A stretch of DNA of 64,000 bases from positions 1-64,000 of the forward strand of contig NZ_VRZC01000002.1 of the NCBI RefSeq assembly GCF_016743215.1. The letters are read 5' to 3'. The notes beneath the pieces are model-generated. The model was given only the letters and a program-made list of their open reading frames with translations, searched no databases and had not been told where the DNA came from. The first letter of the stretch is position 1, and every line of letters starts with the position of its first letter. The DNA is from Geminocystis sp. GBBB08 (GTDB taxonomy: Bacteria; Cyanobacteriota; Cyanobacteriia; Cyanobacteriales; Cyanobacteriaceae). Below are positions 11,185 through 21,835 of this stretch, one piece after another. The translations under genes and the position numbers were made by a program.

Positions 11185-13350
11185 ATGGCTTACACCAAGG
11201 AAATAGAAAACTTAATCGAAAATTTACATCTAGTCGCAGAGAAACGTCAAGAATTTGCTCATCATATACAAAACGTTGTTCAGATCATCCAAAAAGCCGA
11301 AATAGAAGGGCAAAACAAATCAGGAAAATTATTTTTGGATCGAGAAGTTCAAGATTTAGAAATCATCGCCGAAAACTTGAAAAATGGTCGATTTCGCCTG
11401 ATGGTTATAGGAGATATGAACCATGGCAAAAGTACGATACTTAACGTTTTATTAGGCAAACCGCTTTTACCCAGTGCCGTCAATCCTTGTACAGCAATTC
11501 TGACTATTATTCGTTTTGGGGAAGAGGAGAAGGTAACTGTTTATTTTAAGGACAATCACGAAGGGGGGCTGTGGGATCAGGAAATGGCACAGTGCAATGA
11601 TCAAGAAGTGACACGGCACGATCCCGAAAGAATAGGCTTCGCAGTGCGTACTGAAACTATGAGTTTTGAGCAATTCAAACAGGAATATACGATCGATCCT
11701 CAAGAAGCTAAACGCCTTGAAGAAGAAAATCAAGAAGCATTTCCTGATGTTAGTCATGCTATCGTCGAATATCCTCTCGAACTTCTGCGCAATGGAGTAG
11801 AAATGGTTGATAGCCCCGGTTTAAATGATACTCATGAACGCAATCAACTCACTTTAGGTTATATTAACAATTGCCATGCGGTTCTTTTCGTTTTGAATGC
11901 CACAAAACCTTGCACAATGGATGAACGTCGTTATTTAGAAAACTACCTTAAAGACAAAGGATTAACCATTTTCTTTTTAATTAATCGTTGGGATGAATTA
12001 CAAAAATCTGCCTTTGATCCTGATGATGCCATAGAAGTTAAAAAACATGAAGACACTCAACGACTGGTATTTGCCACTAATTTACAAGATTACTGCACGA
12101 TTGAAGGTAGTAACTTATACCAAGAGCGAGTATTTGAAACCTCCGCTTTAAATGCCTTACGTCGTCAAGTCAAAGGAGAATCCATAGAAGGTACAGGAAT
12201 AGCTGAGTTTTTAACCTCCCTCAAACAATTTTTGACCAAAGAACGGGCTATTTCAGAATTTCGTCGTTCCCGTACTGTTTTGCGTGATACTTATATTCGT
12301 CTTCGGGAGGCGATCGATCGTCGTGTTCCTTTATTAGCGATGGAATTGGAACAATTACAACAGGCAATTAAATCTGTAGAGCCTGATTTTAACTGTTTAC
12401 AACAAATCCGAAATCAGTTTCAACAAGATATATTAAAAACCAAAGAAAAGACTGCTGATGATTTAGCTCAATCTGCTTATCTATTCTTTTCTCAGTTAGA
12501 CAAAACTTTTGAAGAGGATTTTCGTCCTTATGTTCCTCCTCTTAACTTTTTCAAGTTTTTATGGGGGGGAAAACGTAAAGAATTTGAACGCAAAATAAAT
12601 GAGGGATTTAAAAAGTATGTTAATGACAAAATGGCTCAGTGGGGAAAATCTGCCGAAAAAGATCTTCGTCTGAATGTAGATAGCTTAACCATCAAAATTA
12701 CTCAATATGGTTTTGAATATCAAGAAATAGTCAATAAAATAAATGCTGATTTAACAGGCATAACCATTAACACATCTACTTCCATTGATGAAAAAGGGGA
12801 TGCAACTAAAATGCCGGGATGGGCAAGATTTGCAGCAGGGGCAACATCTCTACTTTTAGGGGATGTTGTGGGTGTAACTGGTGCGGCTACGGGTACATAT
12901 AATTGGCGAATGTTACTTGGCAGTATAGGGTTAGTAATTGGTGTAAATGTTCTTTTAACAGTTCTGTTTGGATTGGTTTTAGGTCCATTAGGAATGAGTA
13001 TAATATTGAGCTTGGCAGGTTTAGGACAAACAGAGGGTTTACGCAAAGAATTTTTGAAAAAAACAAAAGAACTTATCAAAAAAGAACTGCCTCAAGTAGC
13101 TAAAAACGCCGGTCAAGTGGTGGAAAAAGAAGTTTTTAAACTATTTAAAGAATATCAACAAGAGTGCATAAGTCGCATCGATGATGATATTAAAGCTCGT
13201 AAATCCGAGTTGGAAACATTATTAACGCAAAAAGAAAAAAGTGAATTTGAGCGTGAAATGGAAATCAAAAGATTAAATCAAGTCGAACGAGATGTTTTTA
13301 ATCAGTTACAAATGTTTGAATCCATGTACGATGATTTACTTAATAAGTAA
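11185..13350 (+). CDS. Dynamin family GTPase with C-terminal hydrophobic segments
   Basis: GDMNHGKSTILNVLLG, MVDSPGLND, NRWDE, C-terminal TM region. Confidence 0.92.
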   Translation: MAYTKEIENLIENLHLVAEKRQEFAHHIQNVVQIIQKAEIEGQNKSGKLFLDREVQDLEIIAENLKNGRFRLMVIGDMNHGKSTILNVLLGKPLLPSAVNPCTAILTIIRFGEEEKVTVYFKDNHEGGLWDQEMAQCNDQEVTRHDPERIGFAVRTETMSFEQFKQEYTIDPQEAKRLEEENQEAFPDVSHAIVEYPLELLRNGVEMVDSPGLNDTHERNQLTLGYINNCHAVLFVLNATKPCTMDERRYLENYLKDKGLTIFFLINRWDELQKSAFDPDDAIEVKKHEDTQRLVFATNLQDYCTIEGSNLYQERVFETSALNALRRQVKGESIEGTGIAEFLTSLKQFLTKERAISEFRRSRTVLRDTYIRLREAIDRRVPLLAMELEQLQQAIKSVEPDFNCLQQIRNQFQQDILKTKEKTADDLAQSAYLFFSQLDKTFEEDFRPYVPPLNFFKFLWGGKRKEFERKINEGFKKYVNDKMAQWGKSAEKDLRLNVDSLTIKITQYGFEYQEIVNKINADLTGITINTSTSIDEKGDATKMPGWARFAAGATSLLLGDVVGVTGAATGTYNWRMLLGSIGLVIGVNVLLTVLFGLVLGPLGMSIILSLAGLGQTEGLRKEFLKKTKELIKKELPQVAKNAGQVVEKEVFKLFKEYQQECISRIDDDIKARKSELETLLTQKEKSEFEREMEIKRLNQVERDVFNQLQMFESMYDDLLNK

Positions 13351-13354
13351 TAGA

Positions 13355-13465
13355 TATATAGCGTTTCTTAAAAGTATGAGGTACAGTTTTTTATCCAATT
13401 TACCATTGCATATTCCTTTATACTGATAATTTTTGTACCTCACCATAACGAGAATTGCTATATTT
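13355..13465. mobile_element. MITE-like element, TIR TATAGC...TTCT...GAGGTAC
   Basis: Left tatagcgtttcttaaaagtatgaggtac and right gtacctcaccataacgagaattgctata are imperfect inverted repeats; related copies near 15047 and 16404. Confidence 0.6.
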
Positions 13466-14092
13466 GAGAGCATTAAGATTAGTTTTTACAACTGTTAAAA
13501 TGCTCTTAAAGTACCTGAAATTGATATTAAAAATATTTAAAAATAATGTTTGAAAACAAAACAAAAAAAACTACTTATCTTTCTTTTCTCAGTTTCCGAT
13601 TTTAACTATTATTAAATATTTTCAAATTGCTTGGTAACTAAGGCTCAAAATATACTACATAGTTAATTTTCTTAATTTAAAGTTTCCCTCGATTTCATAC
13701 TATTAAATATTCGTTCAATCAATTAATATATAATAGTTCCAGAAACCAGAAATTGCAAATGTTTGCGAAGTTTGACAATCATAGGGTTATATCAGGTTCG
13801 ATTGAATAATTATATTAAAATCTCTCGCAAAGACCGCAAAAAAGCAAAGAATGACGCAAAGTTTTATTATAAGTGATCATCCGAACTTGATATTACAAAC
13901 ATTAAATTAAGTAAATAATTGTGGCTCTTCTACAGTAGCTATGATTTTTTTAACAGAAAATAAACTCTATAAATATTACTCAATAACTTTTACAGTAAAG
14001 TAAAAATTAAAATTTTATAAATAAATTTTTGAGCAAAAAAAAATAAATATTTTATATTGAATTAAAAATACAAAATTTTCAAGGTTATTTTT

Positions 14093-14977
14093 ATGGATCA
14101 ACTAATCAAAGAATTATTAAATATTGATTATGAATCTTTGAATTTATCTTTTATCAAACGTGACATAGAAGTTGTTTGTAATCATTTTTATTATTCTAAA
14201 CTTCGTCTTGCAGTTTTTGCTCCTTTTAATCATGGTAAATCTACCTTAATTAATGCTTTTTTAGGTACTAATTGTTTACCTATCAATTTATTTCCGACTA
14301 CTGCCACAGCTATTGTGATTAAATATGGGCAAAAAATAAAAACTCGTATTATTACTCATGATCATCAAGAGATATATCAAGATGGTACAGAAATTTTACA
14401 ACAATTTGCGGTTTTAGATCACACACGGCAGATACCCCAAGATATTCTTTCCATTGAAGTAGAATATCCTCATCCTTTATTAGCTAAAGGTGTGGAATTG
14501 ATTGATTTACCCGGCACTAATGATATAGATACACAAGACGAATTTATTTACAACCAACTTTTAACGGTTGATTTGGTAATTCCCGTGATAGATGCACGAA
14601 AACCTTTGAGTATGAGTGAAATGGACAAATTAAGAAATTGGTTATTCCATCGTGGTATTAATATAGCAATTTTTGTCTTAAATTTTATGAACTTAATTGA
14701 AGAAAGTGAAGAGCGGAGAAAGATTTTTAATCGTACAGTGTTAATAGCAGAAAAATTTAGAGGTAATCTCCCTTATAATATCAGTAATTTTTATTTTGTA
14801 GATGCTCTTCCAGCCCTTCGATCGAGGCTAAAAAATAATCTGGAGTTAGCTCTCCAAAGTGGTATTATTACCTTTGACTCAGGCATTGAACAAATTGTTA
14901 ATTTTATGTTACCCCAAATGAAACAATTACGTTTTCCTCGTATTCAAATGATGGCGAATAAAATCTATAATAAATAA
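14093..14977 (+). CDS. Short dynamin-like GTPase (GTPase domain only)
   Basis: APFNHGKSTLINAFLG, ELIDLPGTND; lacks the long C-terminal region of the 721-aa paralogue. Confidence 0.85.
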   Translation: MDQLIKELLNIDYESLNLSFIKRDIEVVCNHFYYSKLRLAVFAPFNHGKSTLINAFLGTNCLPINLFPTTATAIVIKYGQKIKTRIITHDHQEIYQDGTEILQQFAVLDHTRQIPQDILSIEVEYPHPLLAKGVELIDLPGTNDIDTQDEFIYNQLLTVDLVIPVIDARKPLSMSEMDKLRNWLFHRGINIAIFVLNFMNLIEESEERRKIFNRTVLIAEKFRGNLPYNISNFYFVDALPALRSRLKNNLELALQSGIITFDSGIEQIVNFMLPQMKQLRFPRIQMMANKIYNK

Positions 14978-15046
14978 TTTTTGCTCTTCTATTTCAATGA
15001 TAAATTATGTATGGGAAAAAGGCACTCAGGTTTATCAGAAGATAAG

Positions 15047-15141
15047 ATATATAGCAATTTCTACCCTTATGAGGTACGCTCAAATCCTTTAATCAGGTAA
15101 ACTTTAATTTTATTTTTGTACCCCGTAACCATAAAAAACGC
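15047..15141. mobile_element. Degenerate MITE-like element, same family as 13355-13465
   Basis: atatagcaatttctacccttatgaggtac ... gtaccccgtaaccataaaaaacgc. Confidence 0.45.
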
Positions 15142-15170
15142 ACCCAAATGATTTCTATACAAAAAGTTAA

Positions 15171-15575
15171 TTACCATACAGTCAAAGAATAAAAATCCTT
15201 GATTATAGTATCTTTAGTAATTAATTGAGCCTGATAGTTGTTTGCTAAAGCTACGATAACTCTATCCGCAGGATCTCGATGTTTCCAGTCTAAATTGATA
15301 CTATCTAGCCATAAATCTACGTCCACAGAAATAATTTTAATTACATCGGAACGATCGAGAATATTTATGTAAGTATTTATATCAATACCTAAATCCAATT
15401 TACCCTTTTTAACTTTAAGTGCAATTTCCCAAAGTGAAATAGAAGCAACTAAACCATTTTTGTTTTTTTCCATCACATCACAAAGATTTCGAGCCGAAGG
15501 GGAAAGCATATCAGGATCTAAACTCCACCAAATCAAAGCACAAGTATCTAAGACTATTTTCATACTTCGCTCCAT
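15171..15575 (-). CDS. PIN-domain toxin, VapC-like
   Basis: MKIVLDTCALIWWSL start, DPADRVIVALA; overlaps antitoxin gene. Confidence 0.88.
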   Translation of the reverse strand: MERSMKIVLDTCALIWWSLDPDMLSPSARNLCDVMEKNKNGLVASISLWEIALKVKKGKLDLGIDINTYINILDRSDVIKIISVDVDLWLDSINLDWKHRDPADRVIVALANNYQAQLITKDTIIKDFYSLTVW

Positions 15576-15790
15576 TCTTCCGTTGTGGGAGAAGTTAAAT
15601 CCTCGTAATATTTGACCTTACCTCTGAAGGGTGCAAATAATTCAGCAGTGCTAACAGACTCTGGTTGATACTTCATGACTTTAAATATTGGCTCACCATT
15701 ATCAACAATAATAACTTCCTCATTTTCTGTCTGGATTCTGTTTAAAAGTTCCTCTAACTGGGCTTTAAATTCTGTTTTGGTTATCTGCAT
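15560..15790 (-). CDS. Phd/YefM-type antitoxin
   Basis: 76 aa, EEVIIVDNGEPIFKVMKY; directly upstream of and overlapping the PIN toxin. Confidence 0.85.
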   Translation of the reverse strand: MQITKTEFKAQLEELLNRIQTENEEVIIVDNGEPIFKVMKYQPESVSTAELFAPFRGKVKYYEDLTSPTTEEWSEV

Positions 15791-15974
15791 TTATTTAACT
15801 CTAATGATTAAGTCACAAATATAATATAGCATTCCTAATATGACAACCCATCATCACTCAATCTAAGCCTATTCATCATTGAAGTTGGGATTCACGGTTG
15901 CCTAAAGTAATTTTGACTACTAATTGAAAAAATAATGTCCTAAACCAGAAAATTTGCGGAAAAACTGCCAAATC

Positions 15975-16115
15975 AGAAGATATAAAAATTAAGCACAAAA
16001 TGATTATTTGTAAGGCAATATGAATCGACTAAAAGTTCCGTTTTTAAAGATAGAGGATTACGATCATCCATAGGATAAATCTGCTCTAAATTCCCTCTAC
16101 CAATGACTCGATCGT
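15975..16115 (+). pseudogene. Fragment of duplicated M48 peptidase gene and its leader
   Basis: gatataaaaattaagcacaaaat...atgaatcgactaaaagttccg...gattacgatcatccataggataaatctgct matches 8925-9045; in-frame TAG after DHP. Confidence 0.75.
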
Positions 16116-16251
16116 AAGCTCAAACGCATCTAAGTTGACTGGTGAGGGTAGGCAAGAGGTAGCAAGAGACAAGAGGCACTCATGCAACAGAAAGCGAGTT
16201 TGAGTCATTTTTAAAAATTAATCAAAAATGTAAGTTAAATGCGTCTTAGCT

Positions 16252-16376
16252 TATAGAACCTATTTGATATTTACGCCTGTAACCCAAATAACAAAAGGCT
16301 TTGACGAGATTAAAGTATTTCTTCTGAAATCATTATTATGTAACCATTCTAAAAAAGATACCAAATGGGTTCTATA
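16252..16376. mobile_element. MITE-like element of about 125 bp
   Basis: TIRs tatagaacctatttgatatt / aagataccaaatgggttctata. Confidence 0.55.
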
Positions 16377-16403
16377 CAATTAATTTAGCCTAGATACTTA
16401 GTA

Positions 16404-16510
16404 TTGCTATATATAGCCATTCTTATATTTATGAAGTACTCCAGAGCATACTCAAACCCATTATTATTAAGAAATAGGTGTACCTTACTATTTAGATAAA
16501 CGCTATATAA
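16404..16510. mobile_element. Degenerate MITE-like element, same family as 13355-13465
   Basis: atatatagccattcttatatttatgaagtac ... gtaccttactatttagataaacgctatata. Confidence 0.45.
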
Positions 16511-16528
16511 AAAAATATAGTTAAATAT

Positions 16529-17833
16529 ATGTTAACATCAGTCACCCTTCGTAATTTCAAAAGTTATCGGGAAGCAACCCTATCCCTATCAGCAACCACT
16601 TTTTTAATCGGTGCTAATGCTTCGGGTAAAAGTAATGCCCTCGAAGGAATCCGCTTATTATCTTGGTTAGCTAAAGGTAGTCGTTTAGATGATATTGAAC
16701 GTAATATACAAAGTGGAGATACCGTAGTTCGAGGACAGGCGATCGACCTTTTTGGAGAAAGAGAATTATGTTTTAGCTTAGGAGGACATATAGATAATGC
16801 TCCCGATGGCTGGACAAATTTTGAGATTGAAATCGGACAATTAGCAGAACAACTGATTGTTATAGGGGAAACTGTTACCAATGATAAACAGACTGTACCT
16901 CTATACAAAATTGATAGTGAAGCGAATCCCCATACTGATGAAATTAGCGTCATGTATAACAACTTCCAAAAGGGCAAAAATAAACCTCACATTCCTTGCT
17001 CTAATCGTCAAGCTATTTTTTATCAATTAGAAACCCCCAGTCGTTTTCGTAAGGGTGACAGTAAATCACAGAAAATAATCCCTGCGGTGACAAAAATAAT
17101 TAGAGAAACTCTCAGAAATATTATCTTTTTAGATCCTCGTCCTGCGGTTATGCGTGATTATACTTATGCTAAAGATAATGATATAAAGGAGGATGGATCT
17201 AATCTTTCCAGTGTCCTTTATTCCATTTGTCAAAAGGGCGAAGAAGAAAAAAATAAACTACTAGACTTTATTCGTTCACTGCCAGAACAAGATATTATTG
17301 ATATTAGTTTTATCACCACTGAACGCAATGATGTCATGGTTAGGTTAGTGGAATCCTTTGGCAACCATGAACGATCGATCGATGCACCTTTACTATCCGA
17401 TGGTACTCTCAGGGTTTTAGCCATTGGTGCAACTTTATTAAGTGCTGTGGAAGGAACTTTCGTTATTATCGAAGAAATCGATAATGGTGTTCATCCCAGT
17501 CGGGCAGATAATCTTGTTAAACAAATTCAAACGATCTCATCCGAAAGAAAGCTAAGGGTACTAATTACTTCCCATAATCCAGCTTTATTAGATGCAGTGC
17601 CAGATAATGCTCTAGGAGATGTGCTTTGTTGCTATCGAGATCCTCAATTCGGTGACAGTCGCATTGTGCGATTAGCTGATTTAGACCGTTTTCCTGAATT
17701 AATCGCTCAGGGTACATTAGGACAATTAATGACGAAGCAAGTACTCGATCGTTTCCTCAAAGATAAATCAACTCCTGAACAACGTCAATTAGACGCTCTC
17801 CAATGGTTAAAAGAATTAGAAGAGGTAGCTTAA
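16529..17833 (+). CDS. AAA family ATPase (OLD/RecF-like AAA_15/21)
   Basis: LRNFKSYREATLSL, LIGANASGKSNALEGIRLL, IIEEIDNGVHPSR, VLITSHNPALLDA. Confidence 0.9.
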   Translation: MLTSVTLRNFKSYREATLSLSATTFLIGANASGKSNALEGIRLLSWLAKGSRLDDIERNIQSGDTVVRGQAIDLFGERELCFSLGGHIDNAPDGWTNFEIEIGQLAEQLIVIGETVTNDKQTVPLYKIDSEANPHTDEISVMYNNFQKGKNKPHIPCSNRQAIFYQLETPSRFRKGDSKSQKIIPAVTKIIRETLRNIIFLDPRPAVMRDYTYAKDNDIKEDGSNLSSVLYSICQKGEEEKNKLLDFIRSLPEQDIIDISFITTERNDVMVRLVESFGNHERSIDAPLLSDGTLRVLAIGATLLSAVEGTFVIIEEIDNGVHPSRADNLVKQIQTISSERKLRVLITSHNPALLDAVPDNALGDVLCCYRDPQFGDSRIVRLADLDRFPELIAQGTLGQLMTKQVLDRFLKDKSTPEQRQLDALQWLKELEEVA

Positions 17834-18294
17834 TGGGAGCAGTATGTTTAATTGATACATCTGTTTTTGTGGAGATTTTGAATGTACCTCAAAAAGCAAG
17901 TCAACATCGACAAATCATGCAACAGTTAGGGGAAAAAATAAAAGCCAATGAATCTCTGTTTTTACCGATGGCAACTATTATAGAAACGGGAAATCATATT
18001 GCTCAAAATGGCAATGGTAATCAACGTCGTCAATGTGCCGTAAAATTTGTAACCCAAGTTCAACTTGCCTTAATTGGAAAATCCCCTTTTACTCCCATTA
18101 GCTTTTTAGATTCAGAAGACTTAAATAAATTACTCCTTCAATTTCCTGATTCAGCAATGGGTGGCAGTGGATTAGGTGATTTATCAATTATTCACGATTG
18201 GCAAAAACTTTGTAATCAGAATCAAGGCAGAAGAGTTTATATTTGGTCTTTAGATAAGCATCTCCAAAATTATGAACAATTACCAAATTTATGA
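17833..18294 (+). CDS. PIN-like nuclease partner
   Basis: MGAVCLIDTSVFVEIL with later acidic residues GLGDLSIIHDW; start ATG overlaps the AAA stop codon (ORF track starts at 17803). Confidence 0.7.
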   Translation: MGAVCLIDTSVFVEILNVPQKASQHRQIMQQLGEKIKANESLFLPMATIIETGNHIAQNGNGNQRRQCAVKFVTQVQLALIGKSPFTPISFLDSEDLNKLLLQFPDSAMGGSGLGDLSIIHDWQKLCNQNQGRRVYIWSLDKHLQNYEQLPNL

Positions 18295-18394
18295 AAATGC
18301 GATGGACTCTTTTTTTGAGAAATAATTTATTTAGTAGTAAGCCTTTTAAGGCTTTTTGAAAATGGCTAAAGCCATCACTACAAACTTAAGATAA

Positions 18395-21301
18395 TTATTC
18401 CGCCTCCCCAATGAGAGTAAATCCTGCCCATAAACGAGGGTCTGGATGTTTCTGCTTAGTTACTAACATAGCGTTCCGTAAAGCAGTGGCTTTGTTTCCC
18501 GTTAATTTCAATTGCTTGTAAAATTCTACCATCAATTCTGAGGTAGCTAAATCATCCACCGCCCACAAGGAAACGATTACACTAGGAACACCTGCACTAA
18601 TTAAGGAGCGAGATAATCCAATTACTCCATCCCCAGTAATTTCCCCTCTTCCTGTTTCACAGGCACTCAAAATCGCTAATTCTGCACTTAGTTGATTCTT
18701 TTCAAAGAGATTAAATATTTCGGCGGCGGTAAGAATACCATTATTATCGATATTTGCAGTGGTTAGGATGTCACTATTATTGTTATTTCTGGGAGTAGAG
18801 ATGTCATTATTATTGATGTTTCCAGTAGTTAGGATGTCACTATTATTGTTATTTCTGGTGGTAGAGATACCATTATTATCGATGTTTCCAGTAGTTAGGA
18901 TGTCACTATTATTGTTATTTCTGGTGGTAGAGATGTCATTATTATTGATGTTTGCAGTGGTTAGGATGTCATCATTATTGGTATTTTTAGGAGTAAAAAT
19001 TTCGCTATTATCAGCACTTCTCAGGATGCCATTATCAGTTTTTGTAGTGGTGACAATATCGTTATTATTCGTGTTTTTCGAGTTTGTTACCCCTAAAACG
19101 ATATAACTATCTAATCCATTTTGATCTGCAAATGTGCCATGGGTGGCAAAATGAATTATTTTTGCTTGGGGTAGTTGTTTAATGATATTGGCTTTGGTTG
19201 CCTGATTCCCTAAAATTGGTTGTGTTTGCAAAATTTGGGCTACTTCTTTGGCTTCGGTTTCGGAATATTTTAAGGGTTGCCAACCAGAAGGCATGGGGCT
19301 AGGATTACCTACTATCAGGATATTTTGTGCATTATTAACGGGTTTTTGCCGTAATTTGTGAGTAGAATCTAATACTTGAATGGAAGGAGCTGTTAAGATA
19401 GTATGTTTCTCAATCAGATATTGATTATTACTGTCTGCTAGGGCGGGAAAAGGTACGCCAAATAATTCTTTTTGAGGAATGAAAATTACTTTTTCTTCTG
19501 GATTTTTGGGCAGTAAATCAGCTATAGGCTCTATTAATATTTGATGTAATTTCTGTAGGGAATTGCTTAAATCTGCGTCTTGATTAATATCATTAATAGT
19601 AATTTCTTTGGTTTGTTTTTGGTCATTCCAAAGGGGGTTTGTTACTTGAATTATTCCTTTGTCTGCGTTTACGGATACAATTACCCAAGGATCATATTTT
19701 AAGTCTCTAGATCGATCGCTTTTTAACCGAACTTTATCCCCAATTTTATAGGCAATTTTATTATCTCCACGAATACCTAAATAGGTGCGAAATTGAGGGA
19801 TTAATTGAGCCAATTTTACATTTTTCTCCTGAAGATTTACCGAACGAAATTGAATGTCTCCATCGGGTTTTATTACCCAAATATAAAGTTGCGAATCTAA
19901 CCATTCCTTTTTACCGTTTACATCAAATTCATCTCGAATAATAGAGTATTGAACGAAGGTAGCTTTTTGAGTTTTGGCGGTGTTTTGAATTTGGGAGATG
20001 GTAGGGATAGTAATGGGGGTTTCTTGAGGAGAAATTTGTTTAGCGAGAAGTTCTTTAAATGCACTGGCTCTACCTCTTTCTGCTATTTCTAAGGCTGGAA
20101 GAGTTTTATTTTGTTTTATCAGAACTTTTTGTAAGATTGAGTAATTATTTATATATCTATCAAAGAGAGAAATTTTATCAGTGTCTTGTAATTTCTTACT
20201 ATTAAGAGATTCAAATACTTCAATGGCTGAGGTTAAATATTTTTCGGATTCACTGAAATTGTTTTGCTTGGCGAATAGGAATCCTATATTAGCATAAGTA
20301 TCACCTTCACCAGAGCGATTGCCAATTTCTTTAACAAGAGTTAAAGCCTGTTGATAATAGTTTAAGGCTTCTGGATATTTTCTTAAATTATCGTAAACAC
20401 TAGCCAAATTATTAAGAGCAATTGCTTCATTAAATCAATTATTGCTTACCCTTTCATCAATTTTTAAAGATTGTTGATGATAGTTTAAGGCTTGTTCATA
20501 TTTTCCTAGTTGATTATAAACATAACCTAAGCTATTAAATATAATACTTTCTTGTTTATTATCATCTATTTCTCTAGTAATAGCTAAAGCCTGTTGATGA
20601 TAATTTAAAGCTTCTGCGTACTTTCCCATAATCCTATAAATTCTACCCAAATTATTGAGATCAATACTTTCATTGAAAGGATTTTTAAATTCCCTACTAA
20701 TAACTAAAGCCTGTTGATAATAATTCAAGGCTTCTTGATATTTTCCTAATTTATGATAAACATTCCCTATACTATTGAGAGCAATACCTTCTCGTTCACG
20801 ATTTTTAATTTCTCTACTAATTTTTAAGGATTGTTGATGGTAATTTAAGGCTTCCTCATATTTTCCTAATTTCTCATAAATAACCCCTAAACTATTGAGA
20901 TCAATACTTTCATTGAAAGGATTTTTAATTTCTCTACTAATAACTAAAGCCTGTTGATGATAATTTAATGCTTCCTCGTATTTTCCCCAATTATCATAAA
21001 CTAATCCCAAATTATTGAAAATTGCACCTTCTCCTGCTCGATCGCCGATTTCCCTTCTAATAATTAATTCCTGTTGAAAAGTCTCTAATGCTTCCTTAAA
21101 TTGACCATTTTGATACTGTTGTGTACCCAACTTACTTAATCGATCGGCTTCCGCTTTTTTCTCATCTATAGTATTAAGATTATTTTGACTTAAAACGGGA
21201 TTTACTCTTAAAAATAAAGGCGAAAATATCGCTATTGTTCCTAGAATAGACAGACTTATTAATTGTAAATTAACAATAGTTTTTAGGGAGATATTTTTCA
21301 T
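18395..21301 (-). pseudogene. TPR-CHAT protein interrupted by one in-frame TGA (ORFs 20435-21301 and 18395-20407)
   Basis: Both ORFs are in the same frame; readthrough gives ERVSNN*FNEAIALNNLASVYDNLRKYPEALNYY, a continuous TPR unit; CHAT motifs HFATHGTF and LSACETGRGE. Confidence 0.85.
18740..19020 (-). repeat. In-frame tandem repeat (33/66 bp period) inside the CHAT domain
   Basis: NNNNSDILTTGNIDNNGISTTR-type units repeated several times. Confidence 0.9.
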
Positions 21302-21531
21302 AATTAAGATTGGATTTAGGAAACATTAATTATTTAATCGGATAACTGTAATTTTAATTGGAAACATACCTCAAAAAATTTTAGCTCTTATTTTCTCATT
21401 AACTCCACCACTGGATTGGCAATATATGACAAAAATTGCCATAATTGAAGTGACTAACCCTTAACTCTTCCCTCTTAGAAACTTCCCTTTTTCCTACCCT
21501 AACTCCTCAACTTAAATGCAAACTAGCTTAT

Positions 21532-21831
21532 TCAATTTGATAAAATTTCTAATTTTACTTTCAACCCTGTTTTTACAACCATATTCAATAATTTATCCAC
21601 ACTAAAGCGAGATATATCACCATTCATTAAGTTACTAATTCGAGGCTGAGTTTCATCAAAAAATTGTGCCGCCTCTTGCTGAGTCCAACCTTTTTCTAAA
21701 ATAAAAGAGCGTAATTCAATAATTAAATCAGCCCTAATTTTTAGATTCATTGCCTCTGTAGGTGAAAAACCTAAATCTTCAAACACATTATCGCTACCTT
21801 TCGTAACTTCTATTTTTTCTGTAGTAAGCAT
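21532..21831 (-). CDS. XRE-family antitoxin (HigA-like)
   Basis: WTQQEAAQFFDETQPRISNLMNGDISRFSVDKLLNM HTH. Confidence 0.88.
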   Translation of the reverse strand: MLTTEKIEVTKGSDNVFEDLGFSPTEAMNLKIRADLIIELRSFILEKGWTQQEAAQFFDETQPRISNLMNGDISRFSVDKLLNMVVKTGLKVKLEILSN

Positions 21832-21835
21832 TTTT

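Noticed and set aside
12720-13103. ORFs antisense or out of frame within the dynamin gene
   Set aside because: Fully contained in a well supported CDS.
16564-16977. 137-aa antisense ORF in the AAA ATPase gene
   Set aside because: Shadow ORF; sense frame has clear Walker motifs.
18759-19106. 115-aa + strand ORF (MVRMSLLLLFLGVEMSLL...)
   Set aside because: Antisense reading of the CHAT repeat; apparent TM-like sequence is a by-product.
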